From: a virus
Length of the DNA: 21,995 bases
Strand: one strand, 5' to 3'
IMG/VR virus record: IMGVR_UViG_3300002483_000062
Span: 4,323-26,317 of that record
The notes beneath the pieces were generated by a model. It worked only from the letters and a program-made list of their open reading frames with translations. It did not search any database and had not been told where the DNA came from. The position numbers were made by a program, and so were the translations under genes. Of the stretch, positions 15,522 to 21,658 are shown piece after piece. Numbering within the stretch: the first letter of the stretch is position 1; the number at the start of each line of letters is the position of its first letter.

Positions 15522-15764
15522 CTACGCTTGTGGTGTGGTCGTAGAACCGTTTTGTCCTGCTCGAATACCCAAATATGTTAATGCTGAACCAATCAAAATA
15601 CCAAATACAAAGGTAAAGATTGTTCCATATTGGTCGGCTGACATTTGAACTGATGTATCATATACTAGTCCTTTTACTGCTCCCCACCCAACAAATACGA
15701 TTGCTGATAATAGGGATAGTGCAACTACTAATATTGCAACATCTTGTTTTGCTAACGCTGTCAT
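15522..15764 (-). CDS. Two-helix membrane protein, possible holin
   Basis: 80 residues with two clear transmembrane helices, about 9-30 (VAILVVALSLLSAIVFVGWG) and 47-66 (YGTIFTFVFGILIGSALTYLG). They are joined by a short polar loop and followed by a polar C-terminal tail. Size and topology fit small holins, but no lytic enzyme is nearby and holins cannot be named from topology alone. A virion or host-membrane protein is equally possible. Its TATA element is shared with the divergent gene at 15815, centred 26 bases before this ATG. Confidence 0.7.
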   Translation of the reverse strand: MTALAKQDVAILVVALSLLSAIVFVGWGAVKGLVYDTSVQMSADQYGTIFTFVFGILIGSALTYLGIRAGQNGSTTTPQA

Positions 15765-15785
15765 ATTAAAAGGGCAAAGAAACGA

Positions 15786-15794
15786 TTATATAAA
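15786..15794. promoter_or_regulatory. Shared bidirectional TATA element
   Basis: The sequence TTATATAAA is near-palindromic. Its centre (15790) is 26 bases from the minus-strand ATG at 15764 and 25 bases from the plus-strand ATG at 15815, so one element could direct leaderless transcripts both ways. Confidence 0.6.
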
Positions 15795-15814
15795 GGTGTT
15801 GTTGTATATAAATA

Positions 15815-16381
15815 ATGGACTTTTATGTTTATGATAATGTCTATACATTTAATAAAAGAAATCCATTTTCAGGCTCAATTAATAGTAGATTAGAGGTAAA
15901 ATCAATAGATATACCCGAAAATCGTTCATTTTGGTTCTATACTGATATGCAATATATGCAAGATAATGTTAATTTACAGAAGCGATATGTGCATATACAT
16001 CCGGGAGTAGGCACTACAAACACTACTAGATTTAAAAAAGAACCAACTCATGTAACAAGAACTAACTTCTTTTACAACCCTAAAGATAAAAGAGTTGAGG
16101 TAAGAAAGTCAATATTACCGTGGAGTAAACCTGTATTTGCTAAAAAATGCATATATTATGGAACAGAATTACCTGCAAAAAGAATGTCATTAATGGGTGA
16201 ATGGTATTATGATTTTGGTAATAATACAATGCATTTAATCATAGATTATAACACACAAAAGATTAAATTTCATTGGGAAGACGGATATGATGAGCCATCA
16301 ACTGCTGAACAATTAAGCAAAATTGCAGAATTAGAGTTACAAATAGAGCAAAAAGAAAAAGAATTAGCCCAATCTGAATGA
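15815..16381 (+). CDS. Hypothetical protein, plus-strand insert in the structural block
   Basis: 188 residues, not recognised. Residues 1-150 are rich in aromatic and beta-forming residues (RSFWFYTDMQYMQDN, HLIIDYNTQKIKFHWEDGY) and look like one beta-rich domain. Residues about 157-187 form a charged helix likely to coil (AEQLSKIAELELQIEQKEKE). It runs opposite to the structural genes, shares a TATA element with the membrane-protein gene, and its last 18 bases overlap the 3' end of the Cys-rich gene. That is the layout of an accessory (moron-like) gene. No signal peptide or membrane segment is seen. Confidence 0.75.
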   Translation: MDFYVYDNVYTFNKRNPFSGSINSRLEVKSIDIPENRSFWFYTDMQYMQDNVNLQKRYVHIHPGVGTTNTTRFKKEPTHVTRTNFFYNPKDKRVEVRKSILPWSKPVFAKKCIYYGTELPAKRMSLMGEWYYDFGNNTMHLIIDYNTQKIKFHWEDGYDEPSTAEQLSKIAELELQIEQKEKELAQSE

Positions 16382-16903
16382 TTGATCTCTAGTTTGATCT
16401 CTAGTTATTCCATTACCAATTTCTTCTCCGGGATTTCTTGCATAGTATTTTCTTTTCATAATCTCATCAGGTGCATTTTTTCTACCCCCTTTTTTACGAT
16501 AAGCTTGATGTACTTTATGTAATCTTCTCATACAAGAGTCACACATTGAACAGTTGATCTGCCATACATCATCAAGTTCCCATCCTGCGTGTATGTCACA
16601 TAATTCATAATTATGTTTCTTTGTAAGCAAACACATTAATCCCTCTGTTCCACGTTTTTCCATACATTCCCCGCACATATATATCAGAGTTGATATAACT
16701 TTGTCTACTTTACTACAACCATAACAATATCCCTCACTATAATTATTAATTTTAGTATGTTCATCTTCTTGAACTCTTTCTCTTAGATTTTTTGTATGTT
16801 GATTTTCTTTACCTGCACGTTCTTTTAAATCATTTTTTTGTATTCTGTCTTTAGCATCTAAGCCATCTTTTACCCACCCAAATCGTTTATCTGAATCTCC
16901 CAT
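16364..16903 (-). CDS. Cys-rich zinc-binding protein
   Basis: 179 residues. A charged helical N-terminus (1-55) is followed by a Cys/His cluster: CYGC (60, 63), CGEC (77, 80), Cys91 with His97, CDIH (102, 105), then CSMCDSC (118, 121, 124) and HKVH (129, 132). Nine Cys and several His could hold two or three zinc ions in RING-like or treble-clef arrangements. The C-terminus is basic (KKGGRKN, MKRKYY). I do not recognise the family. DNA or RNA binding, or a host-interacting adaptor, are possible. It starts one base after the 49-residue gene's stop and has a TATA-like sequence 27.5 bases upstream. Confidence 0.7.
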   Translation of the reverse strand: MGDSDKRFGWVKDGLDAKDRIQKNDLKERAGKENQHTKNLRERVQEDEHTKINNYSEGYCYGCSKVDKVISTLIYMCGECMEKRGTEGLMCLLTKKHNYELCDIHAGWELDDVWQINCSMCDSCMRRLHKVHQAYRKKGGRKNAPDEIMKRKYYARNPGEEIGNGITRDQTRDQSFRLG

Positions 16904-16904
16904 T

Positions 16905-17054
16905 TTAATTATTCAATTCTCTTAATATATATAAGACTTTCTCAGGCGATACACCAAGAGATTCAAAATGTTTTACAATATCATAAGCGGTTAAATGAGG
17001 CATATTAGACATATACGATATAACATTTTTTGCTAATTCACTATCTTCGTTCAT
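16905..17054 (-). CDS. 49-residue helical (wHTH-like) protein
   Basis: I read this small gene directly. It starts at an ATGA overlap with the portal stop (ATG 17054, TGA 17051-17053) and ends TAA one base before the next ATG, a tight fit on both sides. The sequence begins MNEDSELAKNVISYMSN, continues with TAYDIVKHFESLGVSPEKV and ends YILRELNN. Three helices with a TAYDIVKHF/VSPEKVLYIL arrangement resemble a small winged-helix or helix-turn-helix core. A regulatory or assembly role is possible but unsupported beyond fold impression. Confidence 0.6.
   Translation of the reverse strand: MNEDSELAKNVISYMSNMPHLTAYDIVKHFESLGVSPEKVLYILRELNN
16927..16934 (-). promoter_or_regulatory. TATA-like sequence before the Cys-rich gene
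   Basis: Minus strand TTATATAT centred 27.5 bases before the ATG at 16903, but inside coding sequence for LYIL of the upstream 49-residue gene. It may be fortuitous. Confidence 0.4.
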
Positions 17055-18925
17055 TCTTCTAAAGTTTTTAGAAACTTATCCCATTGTTTTTTAGTCATAC
17101 CTTTGTTACTTAATGTTGTTCCCGTTCCACTTGCAGGGCTTCCATCACCCGTTCCACCTTCATCACTTGGTCTTGCAATCTTTGGCTCTCCGTCAAATTT
17201 CTGTGCTTCTCCTTCTGCTTTTGGTGCAGATGATTTAGTTTTATCATTATTTCCTTCTCCCTCATTTTGACCTACTCCGCCACCCATCATGGCTTGTTGT
17301 TTTTCAGGATTTGGGAATTGAGATATTACAATATTGTTCTCACCGTCAAATGCTACATCAAAGCCCATTCCATATAATTTAACGGTGTTGTCAATCTTCT
17401 GTCCTCTAACTTGTTCTTCTCTTAGTTCATCAATTTCTTCACTTGTTACTAATTCAATCTTCCAATCATATATTTCCATTATATCAGTAATCTCATTAAA
17501 GAAATTTTCATTCAAGAATCTTTGGAACCATTTGATAGTTCTGTTTGTAAGTGTTACTTGAAGTGCTTCGTTTCCTAAACCTGCTTTAGCCTGTTCACCA
17601 TAGAACAAAGGTTGAACACCATATACAGTTGAGATAATCTGTCTTAATTCTTTTCTAAGATCGCTTAATTCTAACTCTTTAAAGTTTGGTGTAAGGTCAA
17701 TATATTCAAGTGATTGACCTACGTTTTCCGTATTAAGAAGAATTGGTCTTGGCATATATGGATCTTGTCTTGCACCTTGACGTTGTTTTTCCATGAATGA
17801 TTGTACTGATTCAGCATTTCTACTTCCCATTACAAGTAATGATTTTGGTGGTCTATCTTTGTCAAAGTATTTCCACATATATTCATCTTGGAACATAAGT
17901 GATAGAACTTTTTTCCATACTGATTGAATTGGAGAGTTTCCATATAATACATCTGGATAATATTTTCCCGGAATCCAAACTATTTCCTTTTGTGTATAAT
18001 ACATCTTTTTAGGACTACTAAGTGGAATACCGTAAGGAACACTATTGGTTTCTAAGAAAGCATTAAAGCATTTACAACCACATTTAGGACAAACAGGTGT
18101 TTCTAATATTTTATCTCTATGATCATATTGTGGGCATATATATCGTGGTTTACCATCTGCACCGACTCCCAAAGTTGCTTCATCACTTGCAATTATACTG
18201 CATTGAATAGGGTGTATTCTGATAATTTCATCTATCTTACTTTCATTTATACTAGTAATTGCTTCTTTTGTTGCACCTGTTTCTGGATCAGGTGTTTGTA
18301 ATGTCTTTATAGCCCATTGTCTTGACACTAAGATATAACAACCATCTATAATATCTAAATCTCTTTCTGCCTGTCTTGCAACAATTTTAAGAGATTGCTG
18401 GTTGTTATTTACTCGTTTATCTAAAAGTGTTTGTAATACCTGTCTATTTTTTGGATCTGGTTTTGACCATTTACGAGGATTATCATTACCACAAGCACTA
18501 CATTGTAACTTCTCTTTTTTACCTTTATTGGATAATTCATTAATTGGAACATAGTCTTTTAATGGTTTTTGTTCATATTCTTTTAAACAAACAAGACATT
18601 TGTGTTCAAATCTTGGTAATACTTGTAAACCGTTTCTAAACATTTCTCTCTGTATAGTTTCAATAACTGCTCTTAAATCGCCTACATAATCTGCTAATTC
18701 ATACATTCTATTTGGAGCCATACGCCACATTGGAATTTTACTTCCATCAGGTGTATCTAGAAATGGATATGGTGTACTAGATCTAGAATTTGAGTGTAAA
18801 TACTCATCATTTATGGCTTTTCTCATGTCATAATGGTCTTGTGTAACACGATTATAGTCGTCTTTTTCTACCACACGGTAGTTTCTTGGATCTATATTAT
18901 CCCTAATTCTGCCAAAAAAGCCCAT
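17051..18925 (-). CDS. Portal protein with two Cys-cluster insertions
   Basis: 624 residues. Core portal features: the N-terminal region to about 100 (VGDLRAVIETIQREMFRNGL), IVARQAERDLDIIDGCYILV, YYPDVLYGNSPIQSVWKKVL, a stem-type stretch FKELELSDLRKELRQIISTVYGVQPLFYG, and helices rich in Gln/Glu before a low-complexity Gly/Ser/Glu tail (545-600). Two Cys clusters interrupt the usual fold: CLVC (110, 113) with CSAC (142, 145), a zinc ribbon, and Cys264 with CPKCGCKC (279, 282, 284, 286). The portal forms the dodecameric DNA gate at one capsid vertex. The ATG at 18925 has a TATA-like element 26.5 bases upstream. Confidence 0.85.
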   Translation of the reverse strand: MGFFGRIRDNIDPRNYRVVEKDDYNRVTQDHYDMRKAINDEYLHSNSRSSTPYPFLDTPDGSKIPMWRMAPNRMYELADYVGDLRAVIETIQREMFRNGLQVLPRFEHKCLVCLKEYEQKPLKDYVPINELSNKGKKEKLQCSACGNDNPRKWSKPDPKNRQVLQTLLDKRVNNNQQSLKIVARQAERDLDIIDGCYILVSRQWAIKTLQTPDPETGATKEAITSINESKIDEIIRIHPIQCSIIASDEATLGVGADGKPRYICPQYDHRDKILETPVCPKCGCKCFNAFLETNSVPYGIPLSSPKKMYYTQKEIVWIPGKYYPDVLYGNSPIQSVWKKVLSLMFQDEYMWKYFDKDRPPKSLLVMGSRNAESVQSFMEKQRQGARQDPYMPRPILLNTENVGQSLEYIDLTPNFKELELSDLRKELRQIISTVYGVQPLFYGEQAKAGLGNEALQVTLTNRTIKWFQRFLNENFFNEITDIMEIYDWKIELVTSEEIDELREEQVRGQKIDNTVKLYGMGFDVAFDGENNIVISQFPNPEKQQAMMGGGVGQNEGEGNNDKTKSSAPKAEGEAQKFDGEPKIARPSDEGGTGDGSPASGTGTTLSNKGMTKKQWDKFLKTLEE

Positions 18926-18947
18926 ATTGTACCAAAGTGTGTCAAAC

Positions 18948-18955
18948 TATTTAAA
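18948..18955 (-). promoter_or_regulatory. TATA-like promoter for the portal gene
   Basis: Minus strand TTTAAATA centred 26.5 bases before the ATG at 18925. Confidence 0.65.
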
Positions 18956-18959
18956 GATT

Positions 18960-19070
18960 TTAAACATATTCTTCCTGACAATCTTCGTTACTACACACTA
19001 ACAAATCTTTGCCTTCGTAGACATAATCAGTATGTATTAGGTCACCTTTTTTACAAACTTCACATTTCAT
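18960..19070 (-). CDS. 36-residue zinc-ribbon microprotein
   Basis: Read directly: ATG at 19070, TAA at 18960-18962. The protein begins MKCEVCKKGDLI and has a second knuckle LLVCSNEDCQEEYV, giving Cys3-x2-Cys6 and Cys26-x4-Cys31, a compact zinc ribbon. It has a TATA-like element 26.5 bases upstream that includes the RadA stop codon. It lies between RadA and portal. Its function is unknown; small viral zinc ribbons often act as nucleic-acid-binding or transcription regulators. Confidence 0.65.
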   Translation of the reverse strand: MKCEVCKKGDLIHTDYVYEGKDLLVCSNEDCQEEYV

Positions 19071-19092
19071 TGTATATAATCTTTAGCATACC

Positions 19093-19100
19093 TTATATAA
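19093..19100 (-). promoter_or_regulatory. TATA-like promoter for the 36-residue zinc ribbon gene
   Basis: TTATATAA, a palindrome, centred 26.5 bases before the ATG at 19070. It contains the TAA stop of the RadA gene. Confidence 0.6.
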
Positions 19101-20124
19101 CAGTTGCTTCTTTTTCTGATTCTTTTTCTGCTTTCTTTGCTTTTGCCTTATCTGCCTTACGTTTCTTTTCTAATTCCTCTGCAACTTCCTGATCAACTAC
19201 ACCTGCTTCACTTAGACCAAACATTACTTCAATTTGACCATGTTTAGGACTATCTACCATTTTACCCATTCTGTATGCACCTGACTTTTTGAAATATACC
19301 CTGTATGTAGACTTGTGTGCAAGAACTGTTCCCCCGATTGCTGTTACAGGATCTCCATAGAAAACTCCGGGATTAATCATTACTTGATTAGTCCATATAA
19401 TTGCTATATTATGAAAGTTAGCCATGTTGGAAGCCATAGTCAAAAACTCATCCATATACTTTTGTCTTTCAGATAGCATACCTCTGCCACTAAAGTCCTG
19501 TCTAAACAAACCTGTTGCACTATCAATTACAATTAATTTTATATCTTTATCTTCAACTAATAGTTTCTCAAGTTCTTGTAAAATTAAATATTGATCTGCT
19601 GAATTATATGCTTTTGCTCTTATTATATTTTCAAGTGTTTCAGTAGCATCTAATTCTAAAGACTCTGCAATAGTTTCTATTCTTGTTGGCTCAAATGTTC
19701 CCTCTGAATCTATCCAAACACATTTTCCATCAAGTCCGCCTTTGTCTTTTGGTAACTGAACTCTTACTGCCATAGTGTGACAGAATTGTGTTTTGCCACA
19801 ACCAAACTCTCCATAGATTTCAGTTGTAGCACCACACTCTATTCCACCTGTAAATAATTTGTCCAATGCTTTTGTGCCAGTTGAAATTTTTTCCAAAACA
19901 TCATCTTCTTTTTTAGCATCTAGACCTGATTGAAATACGGGTGAATCGTCATACTTATCTCTTGCTTTCTTAAATAATTCCATAGCAGAAGTATTATCTA
20001 TACCTAACATTTCTGCAACTTTGGGTGGGGGAATAACAAATAATTGTTCTACTGTAGTAATACCATGCTTTTCAAATTTTTTTGCTGTACCTTCTCCTAT
20101 TCCTTTTAATTTTGTAATGTCCAC
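19093..20124 (-). CDS. radA: RadA-like recombinase
   Basis: 343 residues, close to cellular RadA length. An N-terminal helix-hairpin-helix domain (LKGIGEGTAKKFEKHGITTVEQL, about 6-28) is followed by the RecA core: Walker A GEFGCGKT (105-112), IDSEGTF (138-144), Walker B LIVIDSATG (197-205), and the L2 region with NQVMINPGVFYGDPVTAIGG. RadA forms filaments on single-stranded DNA for strand exchange; in a virus it would serve replication and repair. The linker that normally carries an F-x-x-A polymerisation motif reads VFQSGLDA, with Gly at the Ala position. The C-terminus is a Lys/Glu/Ala-rich tail (KADKAKAKKAEKE). The start is GTG, supported by a TATA-like element 26.5 bases upstream and an in-frame TAA just before. 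Confidence 0.9.
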   Translation of the reverse strand: MDITKLKGIGEGTAKKFEKHGITTVEQLFVIPPPKVAEMLGIDNTSAMELFKKARDKYDDSPVFQSGLDAKKEDDVLEKISTGTKALDKLFTGGIECGATTEIYGEFGCGKTQFCHTMAVRVQLPKDKGGLDGKCVWIDSEGTFEPTRIETIAESLELDATETLENIIRAKAYNSADQYLILQELEKLLVEDKDIKLIVIDSATGLFRQDFSGRGMLSERQKYMDEFLTMASNMANFHNIAIIWTNQVMINPGVFYGDPVTAIGGTVLAHKSTYRVYFKKSGAYRMGKMVDSPKHGQIEVMFGLSEAGVVDQEVAEELEKKRKADKAKAKKAEKESEKEATVI

Positions 20125-20129
20125 AATTC

Positions 20130-20137
20130 TTTAATAT
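20130..20137 (+). promoter_or_regulatory. TATA-like promoter for the plus-strand gene at 20158
   Basis: Plus strand TTTAATAT centred 24.5 bases before the ATG at 20158. It lies 6 bases from the RadA start codon. Confidence 0.5.
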
Positions 20138-20146
20138 CACAAACCC

Positions 20147-20154
20147 TATTTAAC
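20147..20154 (-). promoter_or_regulatory. TATA-like promoter for the RadA gene
   Basis: Minus strand GTTAAATA centred 26.5 bases before the GTG at 20124. It ends just before the divergent plus-strand gene. Confidence 0.6.
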
Positions 20155-20157
20155 TCT

Positions 20158-20370
20158 ATGGCAACTGCTACTGTATATACAATTTCTGATGGAGTAATAG
20201 TTGAACAATTTGATTGTGATTATAATTATGCCATTGGTGCATATCATGGAAAACGAAATATGAAAGGAACTTATTATATTGCAAGGAAAGGTGTTGCTAT
20301 TCCTTTTCCTGAGAAGAATCGACCTCTGAAGAATGTGTTTCATCAGCCGGATCGAGAACAATCTTCCTAA
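20158..20370 (+). CDS. Hypothetical 70-residue protein divergent from RadA
   Basis: 70 residues, not recognised. The N-terminal 45 residues look like a small beta domain (TATVYTISDGVIVEQFDCDYNYAIGAY), followed by a basic segment and a polar tail. The ATG at 20158 is 33 bases from the RadA GTG with interlocked promoters. Its last 74 bases overlap, in antisense, the 3' part of the gene at 20297-20647, so its C-terminal 24 residues are constrained by two genes. Confidence 0.6.
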   Translation: MATATVYTISDGVIVEQFDCDYNYAIGAYHGKRNMKGTYYIARKGVAIPFPEKNRPLKNVFHQPDREQSS

Positions 20371-20647
20371 TCTCAGAAATTAATTCTTCTTTTGTTAATG
20401 ACTCATTTTCAATAATATCCTTAATATCTTCTTGAGATTGTTTAATCACTTTAACTATAACCTGTTGTTTGTGTGTAAGTTCAGTAAACGCATTTGTTGT
20501 TACATATAATGCTCTAGCCAAGTCATGTGATTTCATCTGACCTATTGGCATATCTACAATTACTGCTGATGCACTTTTGATTGAGTTGTAAGGTATTTTT
20601 TTTAAATCTTTTAACTGTTTTTTAATATGCGGGTTGATTATTACCAT
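20297..20647 (-). CDS. Hypothetical helical acidic-tailed protein
   Basis: 116 residues from the ATG at 20647. I reject an in-frame start at 20713 because the added residues are read from the TGATCA repeat and no promoter serves it. A TATA-like element sits 25.5 bases before 20647. The protein is mainly helical (NPHIKKQLKDLKKIPYN, ARALYVTTNAFTELTHKQQVIVKVIKQ, KEELISEIRKIVLD) and ends in an acidic Ser/Glu tail. The function is unknown. It borders the repeat-rich intergenic region, so a DNA-binding role is worth considering, without motif support. Confidence 0.65.
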   Translation of the reverse strand: MVIINPHIKKQLKDLKKIPYNSIKSASAVIVDMPIGQMKSHDLARALYVTTNAFTELTHKQQVIVKVIKQSQEDIKDIIENESLTKEELISEIRKIVLDPADETHSSEVDSSQEKE

Positions 20648-20668
20648 GAAAATATTAAGATAGACTTT

Positions 20669-20676
20669 GTTATAAA
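20669..20676 (-). promoter_or_regulatory. TATA-like promoter for the gene starting at 20647
   Basis: Minus strand TTTATAAC centred 25.5 bases before the ATG. The triple TGATCA block begins 8 bases further upstream. Confidence 0.6.
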
Positions 20677-20683
20677 GACTCCT

Positions 20684-20703
20684 ATGATCATGATCATGAT
20701 CAT
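20684..20703. repeat. Triple tandem TGATCA palindrome
   Basis: Three contiguous TGATCA hexamers (20685-20702), each self-complementary, making a perfect 20-base palindrome with flanking A and T. Located just upstream of the leftward promoter at 20669-20676. Confidence 0.85.
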
Positions 20704-20783
20704 ATTTTATCACAAAAAGAGAAAAGTATCTACATAAGACTTATATTAGACGAATCGCTTAAAAAATTAATTTAATGAGCTAA

Positions 20784-20806
20784 ATATTTTAAATTTTTTA
20801 AAATAT
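20784..20806. repeat. AT-only inverted repeat
   Basis: ATATTTTAAA (20784-20793) and its exact complement TTTAAAATAT (20797-20806), separated by three T residues. This is the most AT-rich part of the intergenic region and could be an easily melted element. Confidence 0.7.
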
Positions 20807-20813
20807 GACTATA

Positions 20814-20887
20814 TGATCATACTTTATATGAGTATATGATCATAGTTTTTAGGCTCATATTATATAAGTATAGTATGATCATGATCA
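20814..20887. repeat. Further TGATCA copies and a nested inverted repeat
   Basis: TGATCA occurs at 20814-20819, 20837-20842, 20876-20881 and 20882-20887. An inverted pair ATATGAG (20826-20832) and CTCATAT (20854-20860) brackets the second copy. The tandem pair at the right ends 18 bases before the rightward TATA element. Confidence 0.75.
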
Positions 20888-20905
20888 TAGTCGTGATCTA
20901 CAATC

Positions 20906-20913
20906 TTTAAATT
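20906..20913 (+). promoter_or_regulatory. TATA-like promoter for the gene starting at 20935
   Basis: Plus strand TTTAAATT centred 25.5 bases before the ATG. Confidence 0.6.
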
Positions 20914-20934
20914 ATTGTAAATCCTTTATTTTTT

Positions 20935-21204
20935 ATGAAAAAATGGAAGCCGCAGAATTTCAGATTCATAAATCGGGAAGATTCTGACGAAAAGGGAGTA
21001 TGCTATGAAGAATCTAGACAAACATGGGTAACATTACATCATCATATTAGTGAAGATGATTTGATTAATACCTCTGTTGAAGAAAGTCTTCATCAAGCAC
21101 TATCAATGTGTGGATTGAGTACAATATCAAATTTTGAACAGGAAGAATGGTTTGTTGAACAGGTGTTTTGGGTTTTAAATGATTGGGTTATTAACGATTC
21201 ATAA
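20935..21204 (+). CDS. Hypothetical protein with EExxH motif
   Basis: 89 residues. The segment LHHHISEDDLINTSVEESLHQAL is followed by NFEQEEWFVEQVFWVLNDWV. The arrangement (strand, helix with E49-E50-x-x-H53, then a helix with Glu70/71) resembles small zincin-like metallopeptidases of viruses and mobile elements, where HExxH is usual; the first His is Glu here. It may be an inactive relative, or the resemblance may be chance. It is the first rightward gene after the repeat region. Its last 14 bases overlap the 3' end of the next gene on the opposite strand. Confidence 0.65.
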   Translation: MKKWKPQNFRFINREDSDEKGVCYEESRQTWVTLHHHISEDDLINTSVEESLHQALSMCGLSTISNFEQEEWFVEQVFWVLNDWVINDS

Positions 21205-21469
21205 ATAATGTATATATTGTTAAAATTATTGGAACTACACCGAAGACTATAGCAATTTTTTGCTTTTGTGACATTTTGGCTTTGGTCTTTATGTCCTTTA
21301 TTGCATCTGAAACTGCCACATGACTATTGTATGAGGATTTCAAATCATTGACTTCTTTCTTTAATTCTTCTATTTCTTCTGAAGTTTCAGTATGAAGTTT
21401 ATTCATAACTCTAAATATATTGTTAATTTGTTCAGTTATTGAACGGTGAAATTCGTCATTTGAAATCAT
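21191..21469 (-). CDS. Coiled-coil protein with C-terminal membrane anchor
   Basis: 92 residues. The N-terminal 65 are helical with heptad spacing and many charges (INNIFRVMNKLHTETSEEIEELKKEVNDL). After a basic segment (KMSQKQK) a single transmembrane helix spans about 72-90 (IAIVFGVVPIILTIYTLFM). This layout, coiled coil then C-terminal anchor at about 90 residues, is that of XhlA-type lysis accessory proteins, but also of many unrelated viral membrane proteins. A TATA-like element is centred 28.5 bases before the ATG at 21469. Confidence 0.65.
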   Translation of the reverse strand: MISNDEFHRSITEQINNIFRVMNKLHTETSEEIEELKKEVNDLKSSYNSHVAVSDAIKDIKTKAKMSQKQKIAIVFGVVPIILTIYTLFMNR

Positions 21470-21493
21470 GGTATCTTTATAAGTGTATCGGTG

Positions 21494-21501
21494 TATTTAA
21501 A
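21494..21501 (-). promoter_or_regulatory. TATA-like promoter for the gene starting at 21469
   Basis: Minus strand TTTAAATA centred 28.5 bases before the ATG, directly after the stop of the next upstream gene. Confidence 0.55.
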
Positions 21502-21502
21502 T

Positions 21503-21637
21503 TTAGCAATATCTGTCTAATAATGCCCTACACGATTCTGCTCGTCTATCATATATATCCCCTTTTGAAGTAGATTTTTGGGTATATAATTCAAACAGTT
21601 TTCTCCATTGATCTTCATGTGGATCTTTTAAAGCCAT
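21503..21637 (-). CDS. 44-residue hypothetical protein
   Basis: Read directly: ATG at 21637, TAA at 21503-21505. The protein begins MALKDPHEDQWRKLFELYT and ends with AESCRALLDRYC. It is basic and helical with two Cys near the end, otherwise featureless. An in-frame ATG at 21643 would add two residues, but 21637 lies at the better distance from the TATA element (25.5 bases). Not recognised. Confidence 0.55.
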   Translation of the reverse strand: MALKDPHEDQWRKLFELYTQKSTSKGDIYDRRAESCRALLDRYC

Positions 21638-21658
21638 AAACATTAATATGTAGGCAGA

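Larger units (their letters stand above)
20648..20934. other. Divergent control region, possible replication origin
   Basis: 287 bases without a gene, the longest gap in the window. It separates a leftward gene (20647) from a rightward gene (20935), holds both their TATA elements, seven TGATCA copies and an AT-only inverted repeat. Iterated palindromes beside an AT-rich hairpin suit either a shared operator or an origin; the sequence cannot separate these. Confidence 0.5.

Noticed and set aside
20648-20713. N-terminal extension of the 20297-20647 gene with an alternating Asp-His run
   Set aside because: The run is just translation of the TGATCA repeats, it lies upstream of the TATA element, and the internal ATG has correct leaderless spacing.
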